Assembly (NCBI GenBank): GCA_963750395.1
Contig: CAVVQM010000007.1
Coordinates: 496,001-560,000, forward strand
DNA from: JADJPO01 sp963750395
GTDB taxonomy: Bacteria > Actinomycetota > Actinomycetes > Actinomycetales > Kineosporiaceae
Length of the DNA stretch: 64,000 nt
Reading direction: 5' to 3'
Part shown: positions 8,752 through 16,263 of the stretch, one piece after another
Layout of the letters: every line of letters starts with the position of its first letter
Numbering within the stretch: position 1 is the stretch's first letter
Program-made: the position numbers and the translations under genes
The notes under the pieces: generated by a model
Told to the model about the DNA's origin: nothing
Database searches by the model: none
The model's input: the letters and a program-made list of their open reading frames with translations, nothing else

Positions 8752-9348
8752 TCAGCGCCTGACCCGGCGCAGCCGGTGGCGCAGCCCGGTCATGCCGTCC
8801 ACGGCGAAGCGACCCTGCCCGACCGGGGCGGCGGTCCGGTAGGCGCGGACCTCACTCAGGACCGCTGCGCCGGTCACCCTGATCAGCGGGGCACCTGCCG
8901 GGGCCGGGCGGGTCGGCGCCGAGTCGCGCTCGTCGAACTCGCCGAGGATCGCCGAGCCGGCGCATTCCACCCGGTATCCGTCCGGGACGATGATCCGTAC
9001 CTCGGCCAACAGTCCGCGGACCTCGATGGTGGTCTCTGCGGCAGTGAGCTGTGCCTCGCGCAGGTCCAGTCGGCTCTCGCCGAGGATCGCGGTGACCATC
9101 AGGTGGGCCGGCACCTGCCAGTGCCCGCGGCGGGTGGACTCGCCGAGCACGGCCCACAGCTGCTGTACGTCCTGTCGTGGCAGGCGGGCGGGCGGCCCCA
9201 CGCCGGGCTCGGGCGGCCCCGCCTGGTAGCCGGCGGAACCTTGTGTGGCGGGAGCAGCGGGCGGTTCGTAGGCGGGCGAGGGATCCGTCGGTCGGTTCGG
9301 CGGCGGTGCGTCGTGGGCGTCGTCCGGTTCGGGCGGCTGGGGAGTCAT
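8752..9348 (-). CDS. DUF1707/LiaF-like conserved protein
   Basis: 198-residue protein with a proline-rich N-terminal third (about 1-55), a short DUF1707-like segment (DVQQLWAVLGESTRRGHWQVP) and a C-terminal region (LMVTAILGESRLDLREA onward) resembling the LiaF/cell-wall-active antibiotic response beta-helical domain. No membrane segment. Function unknown; related proteins are linked to envelope stress. Convergent with the cytosolic FKBP gene. Confidence 0.75.
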   Translation of the reverse strand: MTPQPPEPDDAHDAPPPNRPTDPSPAYEPPAAPATQGSAGYQAGPPEPGVGPPARLPRQDVQQLWAVLGESTRRGHWQVPAHLMVTAILGESRLDLREAQLTAAETTIEVRGLLAEVRIIVPDGYRVECAGSAILGEFDERDSAPTRPAPAGAPLIRVTGAAVLSEVRAYRTAAPVGQGRFAVDGMTGLRHRLRRVRR

Positions 9349-9445
9349 CAGCCCATGCTCGCCCCGATCCGTGGGCGCGGGCCAGGGGTGGCGGCCCTGA
9401 TCTCACCCCGAGGGGCCACCCGAACCTGCGGCCCGTACGTGCGGG

Positions 9446-10552
9446 TCAGCCGGTCAGGCCGGCGGCGTGCGCTCCGGCGGCCGCCGCGGCCAGGAAGGCC
9501 GGCTCCTCGGCGTCCAGTCCCCGGCCCATCGTCGACAGCCGCACCGGTGAGCTCGCCAGTGCCTCGCGCAGCCCCGTGAGCGCCATCTCGACCAACCGGT
9601 GACGGCCGGCGGGCCCGCAGACGGAGGCGGCCTGGCCACGGACCTGCTCTGCGAGCAGCGCGTGCTCGCCGTCCAGCGCGGGAACCACCACGTCGCAGGG
9701 CAGCAGCGCCACCCGGCCCAGCGCCGTCAGGCTGTGATGGGACAGACCCCGGTGGCGCGGACGCGGATCGGCCGCGGAGATCCGCAACGCCGCCACCGGC
9801 CGCCCGCGCAGCGTGGCCGCGGCGTTCAGGGCCTCGCCCACCTGGACGCCGCTGAAGCCCCAGCGGGTACCGGTGCCCAGGACGCCCGGCCCCTGAGCGA
9901 CGACGGCGACCTCGGCCCCGAGGACCAACCTGGCCGCGAGCAGAGCGGTATGGATCGTGGCGGCCTCCAGATCCCCGCCGAAGGCCTGCCCGGCGGTGAT
10001 GCAGCCCTCGATCCAGCCCGCCTCGCGCAGGCCCGCGACCGTGCGGGAGAACCAGGCAGGAAGAGCCGCGCCGTCCGACATCACGTACGCCACCCGGGTC
10101 CCGGGCCGACGGGCCCGCACTCCGGCCAGGACGGCGGGCAGCGCCGAGTGCAGGTCGGCCACGACCACCGGCAGCCCGGTCAGGTCGTCGGCGTCGCGGA
10201 GCGTCTCGTGGTGGGCCGATCCGGCCTCGTCGACCCCGGCCACCATGACCTGCAGGGGGGTGTAGCGGGCCTTCACCAGGCGGCCGGGCCCCTGCGGTCC
10301 GAGGCGCGGCGCACGGTCGCCGGGGGCGATCACCAGGGCGAAGCCGCCCGTGCCCAGGCCCGCCTCGAGGGTCGCGGTGTTGAGCAGCACGGCCTCGCCG
10401 GGGGCCAGCTCGCCGACCAGTTCCGGATAGGCCAGCGCGCGGGCCGCCGTCCAGGTGCCGTCGTCCGGGTCGAGGATCTCCACCGCGTACTCCGCGGCGC
10501 CGTCCCACCGCCGTTCGAGGCCGATCACTCGGCCCTGCCGCCAGACGATCAC
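9446..10552 (-). CDS. DUF3866 family protein
   Basis: 368-residue conserved actinobacterial protein of unknown function, beginning MIVWRQGRVIGLERR. The N-terminal part (to about 100) looks like a small beta domain with TATLEAGLGTGGFALV; the rest is rich in Gly/Ala with GVQVGEALNAA and HHSLTALGRVA motifs. Start at GTG 10552 rests on the AGGAAGG site just upstream; the frame runs on to 11674 but only antisense to pafB. It is divergent from pafB across 60 bases, so the two probably share a control region. Confidence 0.8.
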   Translation of the reverse strand: MIVWRQGRVIGLERRWDGAAEYAVEILDPDDGTWTAARALAYPELVGELAPGEAVLLNTATLEAGLGTGGFALVIAPGDRAPRLGPQGPGRLVKARYTPLQVMVAGVDEAGSAHHETLRDADDLTGLPVVVADLHSALPAVLAGVRARRPGTRVAYVMSDGAALPAWFSRTVAGLREAGWIEGCITAGQAFGGDLEAATIHTALLAARLVLGAEVAVVAQGPGVLGTGTRWGFSGVQVGEALNAAATLRGRPVAALRISAADPRPRHRGLSHHSLTALGRVALLPCDVVVPALDGEHALLAEQVRGQAASVCGPAGRHRLVEMALTGLREALASSPVRLSTMGRGLDAEEPAFLAAAAAGAHAAGLTG

Positions 10553-10598
10553 GGGGCACCTTCCTGCGCGGGATGACCGCTGCCGAACCGGGCTCGGG

Positions 10599-10604
10599 TA
10601 GCGT
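10599..10604 (+). promoter_or_regulatory. -10 hexamer TAGCGT before pafB
   Basis: TAGCGT lies 8 bases before the pafB ATG, with no ribosome site, inside the 60-base divergent region shared with the DUF3866 gene. Confidence 0.5.
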
Positions 10605-10612
10605 CGTGGACG

Positions 10613-11632
10613 ATGTCGACGAACCGTACCGAACGGCTGCTCAACCTGGTCATCGCCCTGGCGGCGACGACCCGCTGGTTGAGCAAGGAACAGATCCGGC
10701 GCGCGGTGCCGCACTACGCCGCGTGCGAGTCGACCGAGGCGTTCGACCGCATGTTCGAGCGCGACAAGGAGGACCTGCGCGAGCTCGGGGTCCCGCTCGT
10801 CACCGGCACCGTCGACTCCTGGTTCGAGGACGAGATCGGCTACCGCATCGACCGAGAGGCCTACGCGCTTCCGCCGGTGGAACTGACCTCGGCCGAGTTG
10901 TCCGTCCTGGCCCTGGCCAGTCGCGTCTGGCAGCACGCCACCCTGGCCGGGCCGGCGGCCAGGGCGCTGCTCAAGCTGAAGGCGCTGGGTGCCGGCGTCG
11001 ACGAGGACCTGCTGGCCGGCCTGGAACCCCGGGTGAGGTCGGGCGAGGCGGCCTTCGGACCCCTCTACGCGGCGACCCGGGACGGCGCGCCCGTCGGCTT
11101 CGACTACCGCAAGGTCGGCGCGCCCACCGAAGCGCGCCGGGTCGAGCCATGGGGGCTGACCAATCGCACCGGGCGCTGGTACCTGGTCGGGCTGGACCGC
11201 GGACGCGGGCAGCCCCGGGTGTTCCGGTTGTCCCGGATCGTCGGCGGCATCCGACGGATCGGTCCGGCCGGCAGCGTGCTCGTGCCGGACGGCGTGGACG
11301 CCGGCGCCATGGTCGGGCACCCGGAGGGTGAACGGGATCCCCGGACCGCGCGACTGCTGGTCGAGCCGGGCCGGGCGGCCGCGCTGAGACTGCGGATCGG
11401 TTCGCCCGATCCCACCGGGACGGACGTCACCGGGGGCGCCGGCCCGGACGGTCCCCAGGTGCTCGAACTGCCCGTCGGGGATCTCGAGCGGCTCGCGGAG
11501 GAACTGGTCGGCTATGCGGGAGACGTCGTGGTGCTCGACCCGCCCGACCTCGCCGAGGCCGTCCAGCGTCGGCTGCGCGCGGTGCTGCACCGGCACTCCG
11601 CCACGACCGGGATGCCGGGAGCGGCAGGGTGA
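10613..11632 (+). CDS. pafB: WYL-domain transcriptional regulator PafB
   Basis: 339-residue regulator: N-terminal winged helix-turn-helix (about 5-65, RTERLLNLVIAL), a central WYL domain (about 150-240, with NRTGRWYLVGLD) and a C-terminal WCX extension. In mycobacteria PafB and PafC form the heterodimeric activator of the LexA-independent DNA-damage response. The stop overlaps the pafC GTG (GTGA at 11629-11632), so the partners are made in a coupled manner. Confidence 0.93.
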   Translation: MSTNRTERLLNLVIALAATTRWLSKEQIRRAVPHYAACESTEAFDRMFERDKEDLRELGVPLVTGTVDSWFEDEIGYRIDREAYALPPVELTSAELSVLALASRVWQHATLAGPAARALLKLKALGAGVDEDLLAGLEPRVRSGEAAFGPLYAATRDGAPVGFDYRKVGAPTEARRVEPWGLTNRTGRWYLVGLDRGRGQPRVFRLSRIVGGIRRIGPAGSVLVPDGVDAGAMVGHPEGERDPRTARLLVEPGRAAALRLRIGSPDPTGTDVTGGAGPDGPQVLELPVGDLERLAEELVGYAGDVVVLDPPDLAEAVQRRLRAVLHRHSATTGMPGAAG

Positions 11633-12654
11633 ACCGCGCGGCAGGTCGCGCGGGCGGTCTCGGGGCGAGTTCACAGCTGGCCCGACTGCTCGCCATGGTC
11701 CCGTGGCTGCTGGACCACCAGGGCGCCTCGCTGTCCGAGGCGGCGGCGCATTTCGAGGTCGGCGAGCAGCAGGTGATCAGGGACCTCGAACTGCTCTTCG
11801 TGTGTGGCACCCCGGGCCATCTGCCGGACGATCTGATCGAGGCGGACTGGGAGTCGGGCCGGATCTACCTGCGCAACGCCGACGCCATCGCGCGCCCCCT
11901 GCGCCTCTCCCTGGACGAGGCGGTGGCCCTGTTGGTCGGCCTGCGCGCCCTGGCCGAGGTGCCGGGACTGCACGACCGAGACCTGGTGGAGTCGGTGGTG
12001 ACCAAGTTGTCCGCCGCCGCCGGAGACGGCGCCTCCGCCGCGGCCAGCCTCAGCGTCGATCTCAGCCCGGGTGCCGTCGAACCGGCGCTGCGCGCCACGC
12101 GGGAGGCCCTGCGGCGGCGGCGGCAGGTGTTCCTGACCTACGTCGTGCCCAGCCGGGACGAGACCACCCGGCGCATCGTGGACCCGATCCGGCTGATCAC
12201 CGTGGGGGACCGGTGGTACCTGGAGGGCTGGTGTCACCGGGCGGAGGCCGTGCGGCGCTTCCGGCTCGACCGGGTCGCCGAGATCGAGGTCCTCGACGAG
12301 GCGGCGAACCCGCCCACGCAGGCCGGCGCGGGCGCCGGCTCCGGCCGCGGGCGCGAGGCAGCGGGGGACGGCGAGCTCTTCCGGGCCGAGCCGGAGGACC
12401 TCACGATCACCCTCGAGCTGACCCCGGACGCGCGGTGGGTCGCCGAGTACTACCCGGTCGAGGACCTGACCGAGCGCGAGGACGGGTCGGTCCTGGTGCG
12501 GATGCGCTCGGCGAGCCTGGACTGGCCCGCCCGGCTGGTGCTGCGGTTGGCCGGCGGTGCCCGGGTGCTCGGGCCCGCCGAACTGGCCGACCGGGTCCGC
12601 GAACTCGCTCGACAGGGTCTGTCCAGGTATCAGACGGCAAATCCCACAGGGTGA
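11629..12654 (+). CDS. pafC: WYL-domain transcriptional regulator PafC
   Basis: 341 residues with an N-terminal HTH (SSQLARLLAMVPWLL), a WYL domain (about 165-225, GDRWYLEGWCHRAEAVRRF) and a C-terminal WCX domain. Partner of PafB. An Ala/Gly-rich insertion (about residues 227-247) separates the WYL and C-terminal parts. It is immediately followed by a decayed transposase on the other strand. Confidence 0.93.
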   Translation: MNRAAGRAGGLGASSQLARLLAMVPWLLDHQGASLSEAAAHFEVGEQQVIRDLELLFVCGTPGHLPDDLIEADWESGRIYLRNADAIARPLRLSLDEAVALLVGLRALAEVPGLHDRDLVESVVTKLSAAAGDGASAAASLSVDLSPGAVEPALRATREALRRRRQVFLTYVVPSRDETTRRIVDPIRLITVGDRWYLEGWCHRAEAVRRFRLDRVAEIEVLDEAANPPTQAGAGAGSGRGREAAGDGELFRAEPEDLTITLELTPDARWVAEYYPVEDLTEREDGSVLVRMRSASLDWPARLVLRLAGGARVLGPAELADRVRELARQGLSRYQTANPTG

Positions 12655-12655
12655 G

Positions 12656-12915
12656 TCAGTGGTCGTAGGCGATCAGTGATCGTTTGATGGGCCGGCTGGT
12701 GTGGTCGTTGTGCCAGATCGCGGCGGTCAGGGCCACGAGGCGTTGCAGGACGCGGACCAGGGCCTCGCCTGGGTCGTGCCCCCCGTGGGGTTCCAGGTGA
12801 GGTGGCCGTTGCCGGTCCGGAAGATCGACTCGGTCCTCTGGCGAGGGGTTTGACGAACTGCTGCCCACTGCGGGCAGCCCCTGCAGGGTCGCGACGCGAT
12901 CTGGTCAGCACCGCC
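12656..12915 (-). pseudogene. Decayed IS982-type transposase C-terminus
   Basis: Read on the minus strand, the last ~35 residues (RVLQRLVALTAAIWHND then RSLIAYDH) resemble the C-terminal end of IS982-family transposases. The part just before it (RQRTESIFRTGNGHLTW) is in a second frame and RSRRDPAGAARSGQQFVKPL in a third, so at least two frameshifts are present and the N-terminal catalytic region is gone. The relic begins one base after the pafC stop. No intact terminal repeats were found. Confidence 0.65.
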
Positions 12916-13031
12916 GATCCTGGACACCCTTCACGCCTCAAACACCTCGCCACGCGGCACCTGGGCCCGCCCATCCGCCACCCCCCTGCCACCCGCACCC
13001 GCCCCGCACCCGCACCCGCGATCACGTTGAA

Positions 13032-13085
13032 GATCACGATGCGCCGAATCGCCCTTGTCACACGCGCGGTCCACGCATCGTGATC
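13032..13085. repeat. Inverted repeat of a dispersed GATCACGATGCG element
   Basis: GATCACGATGCG (13032-13043) and its exact reverse complement CGCATCGTGATC (13074-13085) flank a 30-base loop. The same 12-mer occurs twice near 46318-46361 in another intergenic region, so this is a small repeat family. Confidence 0.7.
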
Positions 13086-13106
13086 ATGGTTGGACGCCGA
13101 ACACCC

Positions 13107-13168
13107 GCACCGTGATCTTGCTGGGCGCCCGAAGCGCGCACCGTGATCTTGCTGGGCGCCCGAAGCGC
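13107..13168. repeat. Two tandem 31-base direct repeats
   Basis: Two identical 31-base units (13107-13137 and 13138-13168), each beginning GCACCGTGATCTTGCTGG. They contain CACCGTGATCTT, which recurs at 46394-46405. Not a CRISPR: there is no spacer. Confidence 0.8.
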
Positions 13169-13421
13169 GCCCGGAGCTGCGCACTCGTGGCAGCCCGATC
13201 CGGGTCTGTCCTCGACCGTTCCCCCGATGCCGAGAACGGCCCTTTCGGCCGTCCGTGTCGGGGCTAATCACAGCCGTCACAGGTGTCACGATGGCATCAC
13301 TGTTAACGCACAGTGCTCAAGCGATCGCTCTCCGCAACCGACCGAGCCAAGGGTCGGCGGCACCCACCGCGGCGGGCGACGGGGCCGGATGCATCGAACT
13401 GCGACGAGTGGAGACCACACC

Positions 13422-13790
13422 ATGACGACGATCAAGGCGTCCTGCCCGAGCTGCGGCGATGTCGAGCTCACTCCGGCTCAGGTGCGCTTGGTCGTCTGCT
13501 CGGTGAAGGCCTGGTCCTACTACGCCTTCACCTGCACCACCTGCATGGAGGAGGTGCGCAAGCCTGCCGGCCGGGACGTGGTCGCGCTGCTGATCTCCGG
13601 AGGCGTGGTCGCCGAGCCGTGGAGCGTGCCCGCCGAGGCGCTCGAGGAGCACACCGGGCCCGCGCTGGGCTACGACGACGTCCTCGACTTCGCCCTGTGG
13701 CTCGACGGTGCCGACCTGCTGGCCGCGGCCGCGGAGCGGACCCCCGTCCAACCGCTGCCCCTGGACACCCGGGCCGAGACCGCCAGCTGA
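13422..13790 (+). CDS. Small conserved Cys-rich (zinc-ribbon-like) protein
   Basis: 122 residues. Two CxxC pairs (CPSCG at about 8-12 and CTTCM at about 38-42) suggest a zinc ribbon at the N-terminus; the rest is acidic and helical (ALGYDDVLDFALWLDGADLL). The ATG at 13422 is preferred because upstream in-frame codons have shadow-like composition. It lies between pafC and tatA. Function not recognised. Confidence 0.7.
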   Translation: MTTIKASCPSCGDVELTPAQVRLVVCSVKAWSYYAFTCTTCMEEVRKPAGRDVVALLISGGVVAEPWSVPAEALEEHTGPALGYDDVLDFALWLDGADLLAAAAERTPVQPLPLDTRAETAS

Positions 13791-13802
13791 GCAACACTCC
13801 GC

Positions 13803-13808
13803 TAGCCT
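13803..13808 (+). promoter_or_regulatory. -10 hexamer TAGCCT of a leaderless transcript
   Basis: TAGCCT ends 7 bases before the GTG at 13816 and overlaps the downstream edge of the preceding gene's 3' region. No Shine-Dalgarno sequence. Confidence 0.5.
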
Positions 13809-13815
13809 GCCCGGT

Positions 13816-14103
13816 GTGACCTGGTGGGCGTGGCTGTCGGTGTTCGTCGCCATCGCGGCGTTCTCGGTGGTCGTGGCCTTCCTGCTGGTCCGTTCGCTCT
13901 GGCGCGGGGCCACGGCGCTCCTCGACGAGTTGAGCCGGCTCGGCGCCCAGACGCACGAACTGTCCCTGCGGCTGGAGCAGCCGGAGCCGGCCGAGTCGGC
14001 GCAGCCCGAGATGGCCGTCTTCACCCAACCCGTCCAGGCACGCCAGAGGCTGCGCAGGGTACGCAGGGACTCGCGACGTAGCATGGGTCCCATCGGATCC
14101 TGA
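13816..14103 (+). CDS. Small single-pass membrane protein upstream of tatA
   Basis: 95 residues: one N-terminal transmembrane helix (about 2-26, WWAWLSVFVAIAAFSVVVAF) and a cytosolic amphipathic/coiled region (LLDELSRLGAQTHELSLRLEQ) ending in a basic RRVRRDSRR tail. Start GTG 13816 fits the TANNNT-N7 leaderless rule seen in neighbours. It precedes tatA by 17 bases, so it is probably in the tat transcript. Function unknown. Confidence 0.65.
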   Translation: MTWWAWLSVFVAIAAFSVVVAFLLVRSLWRGATALLDELSRLGAQTHELSLRLEQPEPAESAQPEMAVFTQPVQARQRLRRVRRDSRRSMGPIGS

Positions 14104-14120
14104 GAGGACGACGATTCACC

Positions 14121-14381
14121 ATGGGGAAACTCTTCGACTCACCCGTGCACCTGTTGATCCTGCTGTTGGTCATCGTGGTGCTGTTCGGTGCCAAGCGACT
14201 GCCCGACGCCGCTCGGGGTCTCGGCCGCTCGATGCGCATCCTCAAGTCCGAGGTCCGCGACATGAAGGACGACGGCGGCAGCGCCGGCAGCTCCACGTCC
14301 GAGGCCGTCGAGGGCCGGGTGATCGGTGACGAGCGGCCGCGCACTCCCGAGCCGTCGCCCGAACCGCGCCGCGACGCCTGA
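14121..14381 (+). CDS. tatA: Twin-arginine translocase subunit TatA
   Basis: 86 residues with a short N-terminal transmembrane helix (about 8-23), the FGAKRLPDAARGLGRSMRILKSE hinge and amphipathic helix, then a disordered acidic tail, all as in TatA. It forms the size-variable pore of the Tat pathway. AGAGGACG lies upstream of the ATG. tatC follows after 9 bases. Confidence 0.93.
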   Translation: MGKLFDSPVHLLILLLVIVVLFGAKRLPDAARGLGRSMRILKSEVRDMKDDGGSAGSSTSEAVEGRVIGDERPRTPEPSPEPRRDA

Positions 14382-14390
14382 CCCACCGTC

Positions 14391-15284
14391 GTGGCCGTCA
14401 CCACCGGCCGGCGCCCGCACAAGGACCCCGATGGGCGCATGCCGCTGCGCGCCCACCTGACCGAGCTGCGCAACCGTGTGCTCAAGTCAGGTCTGGGCAT
14501 CGGGCTCGGCGCCGTCGTGGGGTGGTACGCCTACGGATGGGTCTTCCGCAAGATCCAGGAACCGCTCCAGCAGATCGCCGACGAACGCGGGATCACCGCG
14601 AACATCAACTACAGCGACGTCATGTCGGCGTTCAACCTGCACCTCAAGGTCGCGGTCTACCTGGGCATCGTGATCGCCAGCCCGGTCTGGCTGTACCAGA
14701 TCTGGGCCTTCGTCCTGCCCGGACTGACCAAGCGGGAGCGGCGCCACGCGATGGGCTTCTCCGCCGCCGGGGTGCCGCTGTTCCTCTCGGGCATCTACCT
14801 CGGCTGGATGGTCGTGCCCAACGCGGTCGGCTTCTTCGCCCAGTTCGCCGAACCGGGCACCTCGGTGCTGCCCAACGCGGGGGAGTACATCGCCTTCGTG
14901 ACCAGACTGGTCATGGTCTTCGGGGTCGCCTTCCTGATCCCGCTGTTCCTGGTGGCGCTCAACATGGCCGGGCTGCTCAGCGCGCGCACCATGGCCAAGG
15001 GCTGGCGGGTGGCGGTGTTCCTGACGTTCCTGTTCGCCGCGGTGGCCTCCCCGACGCCGGACGCGGGCTCCATGCTGGCCCTGGCCTTCCCGATGGTGGG
15101 CCTGTACGTCGTGGCGGTCGGGATCTCCACCGTTCTCGATCGCCGTCGCGCCAAGCGGGGCGGCGCCTTCGGGAACATCGCGGACGACGAGGGCTCCGAG
15201 ATCGAGGCGCCCACCCCCATCACGGGACCGAGCCCCATCGAGGACGAGGCCGACGCGCCGCCGCGCTTCGGTGACATGACCTGA
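14391..15284 (+). CDS. tatC: Sec-independent translocase TatC
   Basis: 297-residue polytopic receptor for twin-arginine signal peptides. It has the HLTELRNRVLKS N-terminal motif, the periplasmic EPLQQIADERG segment and six transmembrane helices, with an acidic cytosolic tail of about 50 residues. GTG 14391 gives a 15-residue lead before MPLRAHL; a start at that Met is possible. Likely client in this window: the carbonic anhydrase at 29965-30840. Confidence 0.94.
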   Translation: MAVTTGRRPHKDPDGRMPLRAHLTELRNRVLKSGLGIGLGAVVGWYAYGWVFRKIQEPLQQIADERGITANINYSDVMSAFNLHLKVAVYLGIVIASPVWLYQIWAFVLPGLTKRERRHAMGFSAAGVPLFLSGIYLGWMVVPNAVGFFAQFAEPGTSVLPNAGEYIAFVTRLVMVFGVAFLIPLFLVALNMAGLLSARTMAKGWRVAVFLTFLFAAVASPTPDAGSMLALAFPMVGLYVVAVGISTVLDRRRAKRGGAFGNIADDEGSEIEAPTPITGPSPIEDEADAPPRFGDMT

Positions 15285-15291
15285 GCCGGCG

Positions 15292-16218
15292 GTGCCCGAA
15301 CCGTCGCGACCGAGGGGGCGCGTCCTCGTCGCGGTCAACCCGGCGGCGGGTCGGCGCCGCTCGAGCGAGGCGGCCGCCCTCGTCGGCGAGGTGATCGCCG
15401 GGGACGGCCTGCAGGTCGAGCAGTGCCGCGCCGCCGACGCCGCCCGGCTTCGCGGACGACTCATCGATGAACTGGGCCCGGCCGCCGACGCGGTCCGCGC
15501 CCTGGTCGTGGTCGGCGGGGACGGGATGGTCAACCTGGGTGCCGGCCTGGTCGCCGGGACGCCGATCCCGCTCGGGGTCGTCGCCACCGGCACCGGCAAC
15601 GACAACGCGCGGGAGTTCGGACTCCCGGTCGAGAACCCCGCCGCGGCGGCTCGGGTGGTCCGGGACGCGCTGTCCACCGGGGTCTGCCGGGCGCTGGACG
15701 CCGCCCGCTGGCGGAGCGCGGATGGTTCGAACGGGTGGTTCTGCGGGGTGTTGGGGGCGGGCTTCGACGCCATCGTCAACGAGCGGGCCAACGGATGGTC
15801 CTGGCCCCGCGGGCGGTTGCGTTACGACCTGGCCATCGTCCGGGAACTGCCGGTGTTCCGTCCGCGGGAGTACACCCTCGACCTCGACGGGCGCCGGCTG
15901 CGCACCCGCGCCGTCCTGGTCGCCGCCGGCAACGGTCCCGCCTACGGCGGGGGGCTGAGGATGTGTGACGGGGCCTCGATGACCGACGGGCTGCTGGACG
16001 TCGTGGTCGCGGGACCGATCAGTCGCCTCGCCCTGCTGCGGCTCTACCCCTCCGTCTGGTCGGGCCGACACCTCGACCATCCGGCGGTGACCCGGCACCG
16101 GGTGCGCCGCGTGAGCATCGACGCCGAGGGGATCGTCGCCTACGCGGACGGCGAGCGCCTGGGTCCGCTTCCGCTCACCTGCGAGGTCGTGCCGGGGGCG
16201 CTGCGGCTGCTGGGCTGA
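15292..16218 (+). CDS. Diacylglycerol/lipid kinase (DagK family)
   Basis: 308 residues of the DAGK catalytic fold. VLVAVNPAAGR begins the nucleotide-binding domain, VVVGGDGMVNLG is the diagnostic GGDG motif (about 75-86), and GVVATGTGNDNAREFGLP follows. It probably phosphorylates diacylglycerol or a related lipid at the membrane face. GTG start 7 bases after the tatC stop implies cotranscription. Confidence 0.88.
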   Translation: MPEPSRPRGRVLVAVNPAAGRRRSSEAAALVGEVIAGDGLQVEQCRAADAARLRGRLIDELGPAADAVRALVVVGGDGMVNLGAGLVAGTPIPLGVVATGTGNDNAREFGLPVENPAAAARVVRDALSTGVCRALDAARWRSADGSNGWFCGVLGAGFDAIVNERANGWSWPRGRLRYDLAIVRELPVFRPREYTLDLDGRRLRTRAVLVAAGNGPAYGGGLRMCDGASMTDGLLDVVVAGPISRLALLRLYPSVWSGRHLDHPAVTRHRVRRVSIDAEGIVAYADGERLGPLPLTCEVVPGALRLLG

Positions 16219-16250
16219 CGATGCGGCGTCATGCCGTCGACCCGGACGGC

Positions 16251-16256
16251 TACCGT
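16251..16256 (+). promoter_or_regulatory. -10 hexamer TACCGT of a leaderless helY transcript
   Basis: TACCGT is 7 bases before the GTG at 16264. It argues for that start rather than the in-frame ATG at 16231, which lies upstream of the promoter. Confidence 0.6.
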
Positions 16257-16263
16257 TGCCCGG

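Larger units (their letters stand above)
12916..13421. other. Gene-free stretch with short repeats
   Basis: No convincing gene on either strand. It holds an inverted repeat (13032-13043 and 13074-13085), a 31-base direct repeat (13107-13168) and a GC-poorer stretch before the zinc-ribbon gene. The open frames here have proline/arginine-rich, shadow-like composition. Confidence 0.6.

Noticed and set aside
10553..11674. An upstream extension of the DUF3866 frame antisense to pafB
   Set aside because: No family similarity, while a ribosome site precedes the GTG at 10552.
13107..13168. Direct repeats considered as a CRISPR array
   Set aside because: Two contiguous units without spacers and no cas genes.
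12652..13290. Long minus-strand frame across the gene-poor stretch as a gene
   Set aside because: Arg/Pro-rich with no motif apart from the transposase relic, and interrupted by frame changes relative to it.
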